DNA of 42,570 bases from TMED27 sp050633165 (GCA_050633165.1 JBOEFZ010000049.1:1-42570); one strand, 5' to 3'; shown: positions 6,699 to 15,771, counted from the first letter of the stretch. The notes: generated by a model from the letters alone, not told the origin. Program-made: numbers and translations.

Positions 6699-7620
6699 TT
6701 TTGTTCTTTTCCCACAAGGCCTTCCAATCATAAAAGGGGGGCAATAGCCCCTCAAATTGAAAATGCACCGCCAAAGGCTGAATGGGGGAGAAGCCGGGGA
6801 TGTGTTTAAAGAGGCGATTGGTCGTTCGCGCTTCCGAGCCTAATTTGCGTTTTTTCTTAATGCCGACATATTTTGTATTTTCGAAATATTCCCAAAAATC
6901 ACGAAGAATATGCCCGTGGGTGATGAAGGTATGGGTTGCGTGATGCATGCTCCGCCAATGGCATTGTGGGGCGGCGAGCACATAGGATGGGTATAAATCC
7001 TCATGCAAAACGTGATGTTCTTGGGGGTAGAGCAGGGCGTGGGTTTCAAAATCACGTGCAATTTGGCGATAAAAATCCCACGCGGCGCGAATGGCGTGCG
7101 CCTCATGCAAATAATCATCCTCAACGAAATAAAGGATCGCGTTTTCGTCTCGTCCGCGTGTGAATTGCTCATGCAGGGATGCGCCTTGGCCTGTTTGGGC
7201 GGTTGTATGAATTTCAACATCACATTGGGCAGTGTCGAGCAGAGCCTTTAACCGCGCAAAGGGCGCGTCATCCGATCGATCATCGAGCACCACAAGGCAA
7301 ATATCCCCCATATCCCGCGCGGCATGGATCGCGGTGATGAGGGAGTTTACGCAGCGCAATGTTGCATCCTCCAAATCATCGCTGCCAAGGCGGGGTTTGG
7401 GGTCAATATTCCGGTTCTCCCGCATGCAGGTACGAAGGAACACGGTCATGGAATCAAGGTTAGCATCCGTCGTCCAATGCCCCGCATTGCGCAGGGTTTT
7501 GATCGCTGCATTCTCTTTCTCCGCCGCCTTTAGGCGCAGAAGGTTAGGCGCGCGGAATTTGCGGATTTGATAGCCGAATGGCTTCAAAGAGTTCGATAAA
7601 AGTTTCAATGCATCATTCAT
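6688..7620 (-). CDS. Glycosyltransferase-like protein (GT-A fold, family uncertain)
   Basis: The 310-aa protein has a nucleotide-sugar binding pattern. A strand ending in CLVVLDDRSDDAP (about residue 105) is followed by ILYFVEDDYLHE, whose EDD looks like the metal-binding DxD of GT-A enzymes. The C-terminal half is rich in His, Trp and Tyr. There is no signal peptide or membrane segment. I chose ATG 7620 because it overlaps the cinA stop by four bases (ATGA), a strong coupling signal. A longer reading from 7668 lies inside cinA. It is the last gene of ispDF-pgpA-cinA. The acceptor and sugar cannot be told from sequence. Confidence 0.7.
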   Translation of the reverse strand: MNDALKLLSNSLKPFGYQIRKFRAPNLLRLKAAEKENAAIKTLRNAGHWTTDANLDSMTVFLRTCMRENRNIDPKPRLGSDDLEDATLRCVNSLITAIHAARDMGDICLVVLDDRSDDAPFARLKALLDTAQCDVEIHTTAQTGQGASLHEQFTRGRDENAILYFVEDDYLHEAHAIRAAWDFYRQIARDFETHALLYPQEHHVLHEDLYPSYVLAAPQCHWRSMHHATHTFITHGHILRDFWEYFENTKYVGIKKKRKLGSEARTTNRLFKHIPGFSPIQPLAVHFQFEGLLPPFYDWKALWEKNKIKP

Positions 7621-8099
7621 GATTGTTCTGCCAAGGATTGGAGGAGGATATTTAACGCTGCTTCGCATGTTTGTTTGCGGATATCGTTGCGCGTTCCATC
7701 AAATGCATAGTGACGCGTTATCGTGTCATGACCCGTTTTTGCAACGCCGATATAAATCGTGCCAAGCGGTTTATCCGCGCTGCCGCCATCGGGGCCGGCA
7801 ATGCCGGTTACGGAGACGGCGATATCCGCGTGGCTATTTTGCAAAGCGCCTTGCGCCATAGCGGCTGCGCATTCCTTGCTCACCGCGCCGTGTGTGTTGA
7901 TAATGGCGGCAGGAACGCCGAGCATTTCCATCTTGGCTTCATTTGAATAGGTTACAAAGCCGCGATCGAATAGGGAGGATGATCCTGCTATCTCCGTTAT
8001 TGCCGTGGCGATCATTCCGCCGGTGCAGCTTTCCGCCGTGCTAAGCATAATGCGCCGCGTGCGCAATGCGGCGCTTAATTCTTTAACTAACGCCTGCAT
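7617..8099 (-). CDS. pncC: CinA C-terminal-domain protein, nicotinamide-nucleotide amidase
   Basis: This is the stand-alone CinA C-terminal domain, an enzyme that deamidates nicotinamide mononucleotide to nicotinate mononucleotide in NAD recycling. Visible motifs are LSTAESCTGGMIATAIT near the N-terminus, the FVTYSNEAK stretch, GAVSKECAAAMAQGA and VTGIAGPDGGS. With the start at ATG 8099 the protein is 160 aa, the family size. A reading from 8150 adds 17 residues, mostly encoded inside pgpA, with no homology to the family. The chosen start overlaps the pgpA 3' end by 17 bases. The 3' end overlaps the glycosyltransferase start by four bases. Confidence 0.92.
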   Translation of the reverse strand: MQALVKELSAALRTRRIMLSTAESCTGGMIATAITEIAGSSSLFDRGFVTYSNEAKMEMLGVPAAIINTHGAVSKECAAAMAQGALQNSHADIAVSVTGIAGPDGGSADKPLGTIYIGVAKTGHDTITRHYAFDGTRNDIRKQTCEAALNILLQSLAEQS

Positions 8100-8568
8100 A
8101 GATCGCCCCCATGACGCATCCGGCGGCGAAAATCCCGGCGACGATATCATCTAACATTACGCCTTTTGCGCCCGCGACCTGCTCATCGAAATAGCAAACA
8201 GGCCAAGGTTTTAAAATGTCGAACAACCGGAAGAAGGCGAAGGCCAGCACAATCAAAACAGGGGACAGCCCGACAAACCAAAGGACGGGCAGTAGTGCGA
8301 GGGATTGTCCCGCTGCCTCATCAATTACGACATGCTTACAATCATGCTCGCCGCTCCTCCGCTCATATTCCGCGCATGCCCAAAAGCCGATGGCGGTTAC
8401 GATAGTTGTAAAAATACACGCAGCCCAAAAGCCGCCAAGCCAATAGGCGCATAGGATAAAGGGTAGGGTGGCTGCGCTACCCCATGTTCCGGGGGCGGGG
8501 GTGATATAGCCCGAGCCGAACCATGTTGCCAATAAAATTCCGGGGTGTTTTAAGGATGGCTTGCTCAT
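8083..8568 (-). CDS. pgpA: Phosphatidylglycerophosphatase A
   Basis: PgpA removes the phosphate from phosphatidylglycerol phosphate in the inner membrane, giving phosphatidylglycerol. The 161-aa protein has the family motifs PAPGTWGSAATLP (about 25-37), DEAAGQ (about 83-88) and FFRLFDILKPWPV (about 111-124). Several hydrophobic helices lie between them. Its ATG overlaps the ispDF stop by four bases, so it is the second gene of a tightly packed minus-strand operon, and its own end overlaps cinA. Confidence 0.94.
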   Translation of the reverse strand: MSKPSLKHPGILLATWFGSGYITPAPGTWGSAATLPFILCAYWLGGFWAACIFTTIVTAIGFWACAEYERRSGEHDCKHVVIDEAAGQSLALLPVLWFVGLSPVLIVLAFAFFRLFDILKPWPVCYFDEQVAGAKGVMLDDIVAGIFAAGCVMGAIYAGVS

Positions 8569-9731
8569 ACACGTACACCTATTGTTGCCACGGCTTGTGC
8601 CGCGATTCCTTCGCCGCGTCCGGTGAAGCCCAAACGCTCTGTCGTTGTTGCTTTTACATTGATCCGGTCAAGCGCCAGTCCTGTAATCTGGGCAATGCGT
8701 TGACGCATTTTGGGGGCATGCGGTCCGATTTTGGGGCGTTCGCAGATTAGGGTAATGTCGATATTTTTTAAAATGCCGCCGTGCGTATGTAATATTTCAA
8801 CCGCTTTGCGCAGGAATATCGCACTATCCATGTCCTTGTATGTGTCGTTCGATGGCGGGAAATGTTGTCCGATATCGCCCTTGCCAATCGCGCCTAATAT
8901 CGCATCGGTGATGGTGTGCAGGCCGACATCGGCATCCGAATGCCCCTTTAGCGCATAATCGTGCGGTACATCAATGCCGCAAAGCCGCACGGGGCCGGTC
9001 ATATCGGGGTCAAACGCATGAACATCAAAGCCCATGCCCGTGCGGGTATCTGCATATTCCGCCTGTATTAATGTTTCTGCCATGCGCCAATCTTCCGGTG
9101 TTGTGATTTTGAAATTCTGCCGTGATCCGTGGATATATTCAACCTTGCCGACCAACGCGCTGTCATCCGTATGAAGCGCATCGGGCGCGGCATTTTCATG
9201 CGCCGCCTTGATTATGCCATATTCAAAGCCTTGGGGGGTTTGCAGGGCATAAAGGTCATCCCGATCGGGGCGTGTCGCGGTTTTGTGATTGATCAGAGTA
9301 TCGGCAATAGGGGTGACGAGCGTGGCGGCCTTATGCTTTGCGGTTGCCTGAACAACCTGTAGGATTTCATCCGTGGAGGTAAAAGGGCGCGCGGCATCGT
9401 GGATCAGGATTATTTCTTCCGGCTTCACATTATCAGATGCTTGCAACCCATTGTAAACGCTTTCTTTTCTGCTCTTTCCGCCTGTAATGAAAGGGTGGAG
9501 GTCAAGGCCATGAACCGCGTCATGATACGAATCTGCGTCTTTTAGGTCGATAATGACGCGTAAAGATTGTAGCCCTTCGCACCCTAAAAATGCCTCAATT
9601 GCACGTCTCAAAACGCTTTTGCCGAATAGGCTCAAATATTGCTTCGGCGTGTCACTTTTCATTCGCGTCCCATGCCCGCCTGCGGCGATGAGGACATGAA
9701 AAGGGATAGGCGTTGTTTCGCAGCTAGTCAT
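8565..9731 (-). CDS. ispDF: Bifunctional IspD/IspF: MEP cytidylyltransferase and MECDP synthase
   Basis: This fusion carries out two steps of the methylerythritol phosphate pathway of isoprenoid synthesis. Residues 10-225 form IspD, with the CTP-binding AAGGHGTRMKSDTPKQYL and the HDAARPF motif. Residues 230-388 form IspF, with GFDVHAF, GHSDADVGLH, and the C-terminal INVKATTTERLGFTGRGEGI. The total of 388 aa is the usual size of the alphaproteobacterial fusion. It is the first gene of the minus-strand operon and is divergent from ntrY, with only 37 bases between the two start codons. In many relatives dusB-ntrB-ntrC follow on the other side of this gene; here they are absent. Confidence 0.97.
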   Translation of the reverse strand: MTSCETTPIPFHVLIAAGGHGTRMKSDTPKQYLSLFGKSVLRRAIEAFLGCEGLQSLRVIIDLKDADSYHDAVHGLDLHPFITGGKSRKESVYNGLQASDNVKPEEIILIHDAARPFTSTDEILQVVQATAKHKAATLVTPIADTLINHKTATRPDRDDLYALQTPQGFEYGIIKAAHENAAPDALHTDDSALVGKVEYIHGSRQNFKITTPEDWRMAETLIQAEYADTRTGMGFDVHAFDPDMTGPVRLCGIDVPHDYALKGHSDADVGLHTITDAILGAIGKGDIGQHFPPSNDTYKDMDSAIFLRKAVEILHTHGGILKNIDITLICERPKIGPHAPKMRQRIAQITGLALDRINVKATTTERLGFTGRGEGIAAQAVATIGVRV

Positions 9732-9768
9732 GCTTTAGGGTGTATGAGATTTATTGGAAGAGGTCAAC

Positions 9769-11967
9769 ATGGCGCAGCTTTTATCAGTAATGGGATATGG
9801 ACTAAAAATCTTGCCGCAAAACGCATTGGTGGCGGTTTTGGTGTTGGTTGCTATTGTCTCGGGGGTCGCGACCTATGGCGCGCTCAATGAAATGCCGCCG
9901 TTTGGCAATGATCCAGACACTGTAATTTGGCTTTTAACGCTTGATCTGGTCTTGCTTCTCTCGCTTGTCTCCCTCATCGCCAAGCGCATTGTCGCTATTT
10001 GGAGTGGACGAAAACGGGGGTTGGCGGGCTCGCACCTGCATGTGCGCCTCGTCTCGATCTTTAGCCTTATGGCGGCAATTCCGGTTGTGATTATGGGGGC
10101 TGCCTTCGTCTTTTTCTATTATTACGGCGTGCAAAGCTGGTTTAGTCAACGCGTGCAAACCGCCGTAGATAATAGCCAAGCCGTCGCCGAAGCGTATTTG
10201 GAGGAGCATAAACAAGTCATCCGCGCCGATACCCTCGCCATGGCAAGTGACCTCAACCGCCAAGCGTCATTCTTTATGGCAAATGAAGCCGCGTTGAGCC
10301 GCGCCGTGCGCACGCAATCGGTTTTGCGAAACCTGTCCGAAGTCATGATACTGGACTCCTCGAAACGCGTCCTTGCCCGCTCTGATTTAACGTTCTCCCT
10401 TGAATTTGAAACCATTCCAGAATTCGCGATGCAACAGGTCGAGGACGGCGAGGTTGCCCTGATGACCGGTAGTAACGAAGACCGCGTTCGCGCGCTTGTA
10501 AAGCTCGATAATTTCTTTGATGCCTATTTATTTGTAGGGCGGATGGTTGACCCCAAAGTGCTTTCCCACCTCAGCGCGACACGCGAGGCGAGCGAGGATT
10601 ATACGCAGCTCAAAAGCCGCCTTTCACGCTTGCAAATCATTATGACGATGATTTTTGTGATGGTTGGTTTGCTGCTTTTATTCTCCGCGATATGGTTTGG
10701 CTTCGTCCTTGCGCGGCAATTGGTTAACCCGATATCCGAGCTGATTACGAATGCCGATCGCGTGCGGGCGGGGGATCTTTCTGCGCGTGTGCAGGAATTC
10801 GGCACGATCGAGGAGTTCGATTATCTCGCCCGTGCCTTTAACCGCATGACGACACAGGTCGAAGAGCAGCAAGGCGCGCTTATTGATGCGAACCGTCAGA
10901 TGGATCAACGTCGCCTGTTTACCGAAACCGTGCTGGCGGGGGTGAGTTCGGGGGTGATTGGGGTGAACGCGAAGAACAAGATCACTATTGCCAATCAATC
11001 GGCGGCGGAGTATCTGGGCTTAAATGTTGATAAAATTATTGGTAAAAAGCTGTCCAAAATCATTGCCGAATTCGATATGCTTTTGACCGAAGCCAAAGAG
11101 CGGCCGCAGAAAATTACGCAACGCGAGATCACGGTGAAAATCAATGAGCAACGGATTTTCTTTGTCCGTATCGGTGTTGAAAAAATCGGCAAGAAAGATT
11201 ACGGCGCCGTCATCACATTCGACGATATAACAGAGCTTCAATCGGCGCAGCGAAAGGCGGCATGGGCGGATGTCGCGCGCCGTATTGCGCATGAGATTAA
11301 AAATCCGCTTACGCCGATACAGCTCTCGGCGGAGCGTTTGCGGCGCAAATATCTGGATCAAATTACCACTGATCCCGAAACCTTTGCGCAATGTACCGAC
11401 ACGATTGTTAAACATGTCGAGGATATTGGGCGGATGGTTGACGAGTTTTCTGCTTTCGCCCGTATGCCCGAGCCGGTGAAGAAGAGGCAGCCCCTCGCGC
11501 CGATATTGGAAGATGCGCTGAGCTTACATCAAAATGCCCATGTTGGCATTCAATTCACATCTTATGGCCTTGATGGCTGTGATGCGCTTGCGAATGTGGA
11601 TGCCCCGCAAATTCGACAAGCGCTCAACAATCTCATCCAAAATGCCGTTGATTCGGTGATGGCGCAGGATAAGAAGGGGTGCATCCATCTTTTTGTAACG
11701 CGGCATGATGGCGAAACGCTCTATATCGGTGTTCAAGATAATGGCGTAGGTCTGCCCGAGGCCGAAACGCCGGAGCGTTTGACCGAGCCCTATATCACGC
11801 ACAAGGAAAAGGGAACGGGGCTGGGGCTGGCGATTGTTAAGAAAATCATGGAGGATCATGATGGCGAGGTTATTATTGGCACACCGCCATGGCTGAAAAA
11901 CTGCGAGGGGTATGAAAAGCTTGGTGGCGCGGCGATGGGACTTTTGGTAAGGATTGAGAATGCGTAG
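9769..11967 (+). CDS. ntrY: NtrY-type membrane sensor histidine kinase
   Basis: NtrY is the membrane sensor of the NtrYX pair, linked to nitrogen and redox control and to envelope functions in alphaproteobacteria. Two to three hydrophobic segments occupy residues 15-110, then a periplasmic stretch and a transmembrane helix near 290-315. A HAMP domain follows (VNPISELITNADRVRAGDLS), then a PAS domain near 385-490. The HisKA domain has phosphoacceptor H508 in RIAHEIKNPLTPIQLSAERL, and the HATPase has NNLIQNAVDS, DNGVGLPEAE and GTGLGLAIVKKI. ATG 9769 has AGAGG just upstream. A TTG at 9754 would add five residues. The length of 732 aa fits NtrY. The 3' end overlaps ntrX by eight bases. Confidence 0.95.
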   Translation: MAQLLSVMGYGLKILPQNALVAVLVLVAIVSGVATYGALNEMPPFGNDPDTVIWLLTLDLVLLLSLVSLIAKRIVAIWSGRKRGLAGSHLHVRLVSIFSLMAAIPVVIMGAAFVFFYYYGVQSWFSQRVQTAVDNSQAVAEAYLEEHKQVIRADTLAMASDLNRQASFFMANEAALSRAVRTQSVLRNLSEVMILDSSKRVLARSDLTFSLEFETIPEFAMQQVEDGEVALMTGSNEDRVRALVKLDNFFDAYLFVGRMVDPKVLSHLSATREASEDYTQLKSRLSRLQIIMTMIFVMVGLLLLFSAIWFGFVLARQLVNPISELITNADRVRAGDLSARVQEFGTIEEFDYLARAFNRMTTQVEEQQGALIDANRQMDQRRLFTETVLAGVSSGVIGVNAKNKITIANQSAAEYLGLNVDKIIGKKLSKIIAEFDMLLTEAKERPQKITQREITVKINEQRIFFVRIGVEKIGKKDYGAVITFDDITELQSAQRKAAWADVARRIAHEIKNPLTPIQLSAERLRRKYLDQITTDPETFAQCTDTIVKHVEDIGRMVDEFSAFARMPEPVKKRQPLAPILEDALSLHQNAHVGIQFTSYGLDGCDALANVDAPQIRQALNNLIQNAVDSVMAQDKKGCIHLFVTRHDGETLYIGVQDNGVGLPEAETPERLTEPYITHKEKGTGLGLAIVKKIMEDHDGEVIIGTPPWLKNCEGYEKLGGAAMGLLVRIENA

Positions 11968-12808
11968 GATTTTAATCGTTGATGATGAGGCGGATATCCG
12001 CAATTTGATTGCCGGAATATTGCGGGATGAGGGATATGAAACCTTATGTGCGGCGAACTCGGATGAATGTCATGCGTGTATTGAGGCCGACGCGCCGGAT
12101 CTTGTTATTTTGGATATCTGGTTGCAGGGGAGCAAGCATGATGGGCTGGAAATTCTTCCTGCGCTAAAGGGAAAAGCGCCGCATCTTCCTGTTATTATGA
12201 TTAGCGGGCATGGAACGATTGAGACGGCTGTTGCGGCTATCAAGCAAGGGGCATATGACTTTATCGAAAAGCCGTTCAAATCCGATCGCCTGATCCTTAT
12301 GGTGCGCCGCGCGCTTGAGGCGGCGGCGCTTGCACAAGAAAATGAAACCCTGAAACAATTCAGCCTTGAGGCCTTTGTCGAGGCCGGAATTGTTTCGAAT
12401 GAGGATGCGCTGAATATAAAACGCGCCGCCAATAGCGGGCAGAAAATCGTTGTGGATGCACATATCGCGGCATTAATGAAGGGCTTGATCGCGCAACAGG
12501 CCAAAGGCGCGCCGCCTATAATCAACATCGGGGAGGCGGATGAGGAGGGTTATCTCTCTAACCCCTTTAAAATCAGCACTAGTGATAGCAGCTATGAATT
12601 CTCAGGTCTCCCGCTGCGCGAAGCCCGTGAAGCGTTTGAGCGGCATTATCTTTTTTCCCAAGTAGAGCATTTCGAGGGGAATATTTCCAAAACCGCAGAA
12701 TTCGTCGGTATGGAACGCTCTGCCTTACACCGTAAATTGAAATCACTTGAAAAGTCCGAAGTCATTGATTTTGATCCTCAAAAAGCGCACTCTAAAGCGG
12801 CACAATAA
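11960..12808 (+). CDS. ntrX: NtrX-like response regulator lacking the AAA+ domain
   Basis: Residues 1-120 are a complete receiver domain: acidic pair D8/D9, phosphorylation site D52, S82 and K104. Residues of about 215-265 form a Fis-type helix-turn-helix (EHFEGNISKTAEFVGMERSALHRKLKSL), closely like that of NtrX. Between them lie only about 90 residues, with no Walker A, no Walker B and no GAFTGA. Full NtrX is about 450-470 aa with a sigma54-type AAA+ module; this one is 282 aa. Overlap with ntrY by eight bases and trkA downstream confirm it is the positional NtrX. I see no frame disruption, so this is a compact form rather than a pseudogene. It probably acts as a plain DNA-binding regulator. 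Confidence 0.9.
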   Translation: MRRILIVDDEADIRNLIAGILRDEGYETLCAANSDECHACIEADAPDLVILDIWLQGSKHDGLEILPALKGKAPHLPVIMISGHGTIETAVAAIKQGAYDFIEKPFKSDRLILMVRRALEAAALAQENETLKQFSLEAFVEAGIVSNEDALNIKRAANSGQKIVVDAHIAALMKGLIAQQAKGAPPIINIGEADEEGYLSNPFKISTSDSSYEFSGLPLREAREAFERHYLFSQVEHFEGNISKTAEFVGMERSALHRKLKSLEKSEVIDFDPQKAHSKAAQ

Positions 12809-12823
12809 ACGAGAATTATAACT

Positions 12824-14200
12824 ATGCGATTTATTATATGTGGAGCGGGGAAAGTCGGTTTTAATATCGCTGCCTATCTCGCGCGTGAAGAAAATGATGT
12901 CACCGTTATCGATAACGATCCAGCATTGATCGAAAAAGTGAATAATGATTTAGAGGCGAATGGAATCGCCGGATATGCCTCTAATCCCGATGTCTTGAGC
13001 GCGGCGGGGGCAAGCAATGCGGACATGATCATTGCCGTCACCCAAAGTGACGAGGTCAATATGGTGGCCTGTCAAATCGGGCATTCGCTTTTCGGCATCC
13101 CCAAAAAAATCGCCCGCATCAGGCAACAAGCCTACCTTCAACCCGAATGGGCGAATCTCTTTAGCCGAGCGCATATGCCCATCGATGTGATTATCTCGCC
13201 CGAGGTCATCATTGCCCAAGACATCGCGCAACGCCTTGCCGTTCCTGGTACAACATATGTTAAAGAAATAGCCGATAAAAAAGCATATTTGATTGGCGTT
13301 ATTTGCGAAGAAGATTGCCCGGTCATCAACACACCATTAAGCCAGCTAACGAATCTTTTCCCTGACCTTTCGTTCCGCGTCATGGCGATTTTGCGTAATA
13401 ACAAACCCCTCATCCCCGATGAAACAGATCAGCTCGAGGCGGGTGATGAAGTTTTCTTTATCGTCGATAAGCAACATCTTAAACGCACAATGATTGCCTT
13501 TGGCCATATTGAGCAAGAGGCTCGCCGCATTATTATCGCAGGTGGTGGGAATATTGGATTTGGCCTTGCTGGATTTTTGAAGGAAAGCAATCCTTCGATA
13601 AACCTCAAAATCATTGAGCAAAATAATGACCGCGCAAAGTTCCTGAGCGAGAACTTAAAAGATACGCTTGTCCTTAACGGAAGCTCGCTCGACCGCCCCA
13701 TCCTCGAGGAAGCCTCAATCGAAAGCGCCGAAACCCTTGTCGCCGTTACCAATGATGATGAAAGCAATATTCTTGGCTCGCTTTTGGCGAAGCAATATGG
13801 GTGTAAACGGGTGATTACCTTGGTGAATAATGATGTTTATTCTCCGCTTGTCGGACCACTTGGCGTGGATGCGATGGTTTTGCCGCGTTCGATGATTGTG
13901 GCGAAAATCATGCAACATGTACGCCGTGGGCGGATTAAGGGGCTGTATAATCTGCGTGATGGTTTTGCCGAGGTTTTGGAGGCGGAGGTTTCTGATACGG
14001 CCTCCATCGTGAACACAACCATCGCGGAGATGAACCTTCCGCATGAGGTTTTGGTGGGCGCGGTTATTCATGAGGGTGAGATGCTCATGCCCGATGAAAA
14101 CTATACGATCAGGGCAGGGGACACAGTGATTATCCTTGCCTCCCGCGAAAAAGCGCAAGATGTTGAAAAAATGTTCTCTGTTCAGGTGGATTTGTTCTAA
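12824..14200 (+). CDS. trkA: Trk potassium uptake system peripheral protein TrkA
   Basis: TrkA is the cytoplasmic NAD(H)-binding gate of the Trk potassium uptake system. The 458-aa protein is a tandem of two RCK units. The first begins with MRFIICGAGKVGFNIAAYLA and the second, at about residue 232, with RRIIIAGGGNIGFGLAGFL. Each is followed by a C-terminal RCK domain. No channel subunit TrkH/TrkG is in the window. It begins 15 bases after ntrX and ends directly against the dat start codon (TAA then ATG), which suggests one transcript from ntrY through hflX. Confidence 0.95.
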   Translation: MRFIICGAGKVGFNIAAYLAREENDVTVIDNDPALIEKVNNDLEANGIAGYASNPDVLSAAGASNADMIIAVTQSDEVNMVACQIGHSLFGIPKKIARIRQQAYLQPEWANLFSRAHMPIDVIISPEVIIAQDIAQRLAVPGTTYVKEIADKKAYLIGVICEEDCPVINTPLSQLTNLFPDLSFRVMAILRNNKPLIPDETDQLEAGDEVFFIVDKQHLKRTMIAFGHIEQEARRIIIAGGGNIGFGLAGFLKESNPSINLKIIEQNNDRAKFLSENLKDTLVLNGSSLDRPILEEASIESAETLVAVTNDDESNILGSLLAKQYGCKRVITLVNNDVYSPLVGPLGVDAMVLPRSMIVAKIMQHVRRGRIKGLYNLRDGFAEVLEAEVSDTASIVNTTIAEMNLPHEVLVGAVIHEGEMLMPDENYTIRAGDTVIILASREKAQDVEKMFSVQVDLF

Positions 14201-15076
14201 ATGGGAAAAATAGCATACGTAAACGGCGCGTATTTGCCGCATGATCGTGCGAGCATTCATATCGAAGATCGCAGCGTCCAATTCGCCGATAGCATTTATG
14301 AGGTCGTTGCCTGTATTAACGGTAAATTGGCGGATGAGCGCGGGCATCTCGACCGCCTTGAACGCTCGCTCAAGGCGCTTAAGATCGCTATGCCCGTTAG
14401 CCGCGAAGCGTTGCAAATCATCATGCGGCACATCATCCGCGTGAATAAATTCAAAAGCGCCGCCATCTATATTCAAATCAGCCGTGGCAGCGCAAAGCGT
14501 GATTTTAAAATGCCAAGGGCGGGAGACGCACAGCCCGCGCTCATCGTTTATGGCTGGGCGTTTGATTTTACCCTAAAGCCCGAGCATTTAAATGGCCTGA
14601 GCGTGCAAAGCACGCTTGACCAACGTTGGGCACGGCGCGATATAAAAACCACGCAACTCCTCGCCCAATCCCTCATCAAGCAAAATGCGATTGATGCGGG
14701 CTATAATGATGCATGGATGCTCGATGAAAATGGCTATGTGAATGAGGCTAGCTCTAGCAATGTGTGGATTTTAAAGGGGCGCAGCCTTTATACCCGTAAC
14801 GCCGATAAAAACATCCTTAAAGGGGTGACACGTACAGCCATCGCAAGCGTGGTTGAAGCGCTACAGCTCAACGTTGAGGAATCAACCTTTACCCCCGCCG
14901 AGGCACAAGCCGCCGATGAAGCGTTTCAAAGCAGCGCAACCTCGCTTGTCGTGCCGGTTACATCCGTTGATGGTAAGCCTGTGGGGAATGGAAAAGTTGG
15001 TAACGTTACGCAACAAATCCTACAAACCTATATCGATTACGTGAATGCAGGAGAGCCAATAGCATGGACAGAATAA
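14201..15076 (+). CDS. dat: D-amino acid aminotransferase (class IV PLP enzyme)
   Basis: The enzyme interconverts D-alanine, D-glutamate and their keto acids, supplying D-amino acids for the cell wall. The protein has the class IV fold: EDRSVQFADSIYEVV at 22-36, catalytic lysine K149 in ARRDIKTTQLL, the GYNDAWMLDENGYVNEASSSNVW stretch that lies over the cofactor, and LKGVTRTAI near residue 205. The length of 291 aa is typical. Branched-chain aminotransferases share the fold, but the pattern around the active site and the lack of the longer BCAT N-terminus favour a D-amino acid enzyme. It starts right at the trkA stop and overlaps the HAD gene by 13 bases. Confidence 0.85.
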   Translation: MGKIAYVNGAYLPHDRASIHIEDRSVQFADSIYEVVACINGKLADERGHLDRLERSLKALKIAMPVSREALQIIMRHIIRVNKFKSAAIYIQISRGSAKRDFKMPRAGDAQPALIVYGWAFDFTLKPEHLNGLSVQSTLDQRWARRDIKTTQLLAQSLIKQNAIDAGYNDAWMLDENGYVNEASSSNVWILKGRSLYTRNADKNILKGVTRTAIASVVEALQLNVEESTFTPAEAQAADEAFQSSATSLVVPVTSVDGKPVGNGKVGNVTQQILQTYIDYVNAGEPIAWTE

Positions 15077-15750
15077 CATTACCAAAAGCAGTGTTTTGGG
15101 ATTGGGACGGGACATTGGTCGACAGCTTCGCCTTCTTGCACTCCGCCCATAATCATGTGCGCGGTAAATTCGACACGCCGCCATTCACGTTGGCGGAATT
15201 TTCAAACTATTTCGGGCAACCGCGCGAGAAGCTTTATACTGAAATCTACGGCGTGGAGCGTATCGAGGAAGCAAAAGCGCACTTCGAAGATTATGTATAC
15301 GCCAATCATCATCAAATCAAAGTTATAGAGGGCGCGCATGATGTCTTAAAGGCGTTCCTTAAGCGTGATATTCCGATGGGGGTTGTGACGAATAAAAAAG
15401 GTGAACTGGTTGCAAAGGAAATCGGCAATCATGGCTGGCAAGATTACTTTATATCTGTTGTCGGGGCAGGGGAGGCGGAAGCGGACAAACCCTCTGCTGC
15501 GCCGCTGCATTTGGCCCTGGGTCGCTCGGGTTTAGGGGTGGTGCCGCAAGACACATGGTTTGTTGGCGATACCATATCCGACCTCGCTTGTGCACAATCC
15601 GCTGGCGCACCATGCGTTTTCATCCTGAACGATGAACCCGCGCCGGATTACCTCAAAGATCATAAGCCATTGCTAATCTTCAAAAATCACGCTGAATTTT
15701 TAGATTTCTTGTTGCAATGCGATACCGATGGGATAAAAAGAACAGCATAA
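15064..15750 (+). CDS. HAD-family hydrolase (phosphoglycolate phosphatase-like)
   Basis: The 228-aa protein has the four HAD motifs: D13 and D15 in FWDWDGTLVDS, threonine in VVTNKKG near residue 118, a lysine near KPS (about 143), and the acidic pair in VGDTISDLACA near 166. An alpha-helical cap lies between motifs I and II, as in phosphoglycolate phosphatase and pyrophosphatase PpaX-like enzymes. The substrate cannot be told. The start overlaps dat by 13 bases, and hfq follows after 21 bases, so it belongs to the ntrY-hflX run. Confidence 0.85.
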   Translation: MDRITLPKAVFWDWDGTLVDSFAFLHSAHNHVRGKFDTPPFTLAEFSNYFGQPREKLYTEIYGVERIEEAKAHFEDYVYANHHQIKVIEGAHDVLKAFLKRDIPMGVVTNKKGELVAKEIGNHGWQDYFISVVGAGEAEADKPSAAPLHLALGRSGLGVVPQDTWFVGDTISDLACAQSAGAPCVFILNDEPAPDYLKDHKPLLIFKNHAEFLDFLLQCDTDGIKRTA

Positions 15751-15771
15751 AACAATAAAAAGGCCGATAAA

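Noticed and set aside
13715..14476. A 253-residue frame on the - strand opposite trkA and dat
   Set aside because: It spans the boundary of two certain genes on the other strand and shows no family features.
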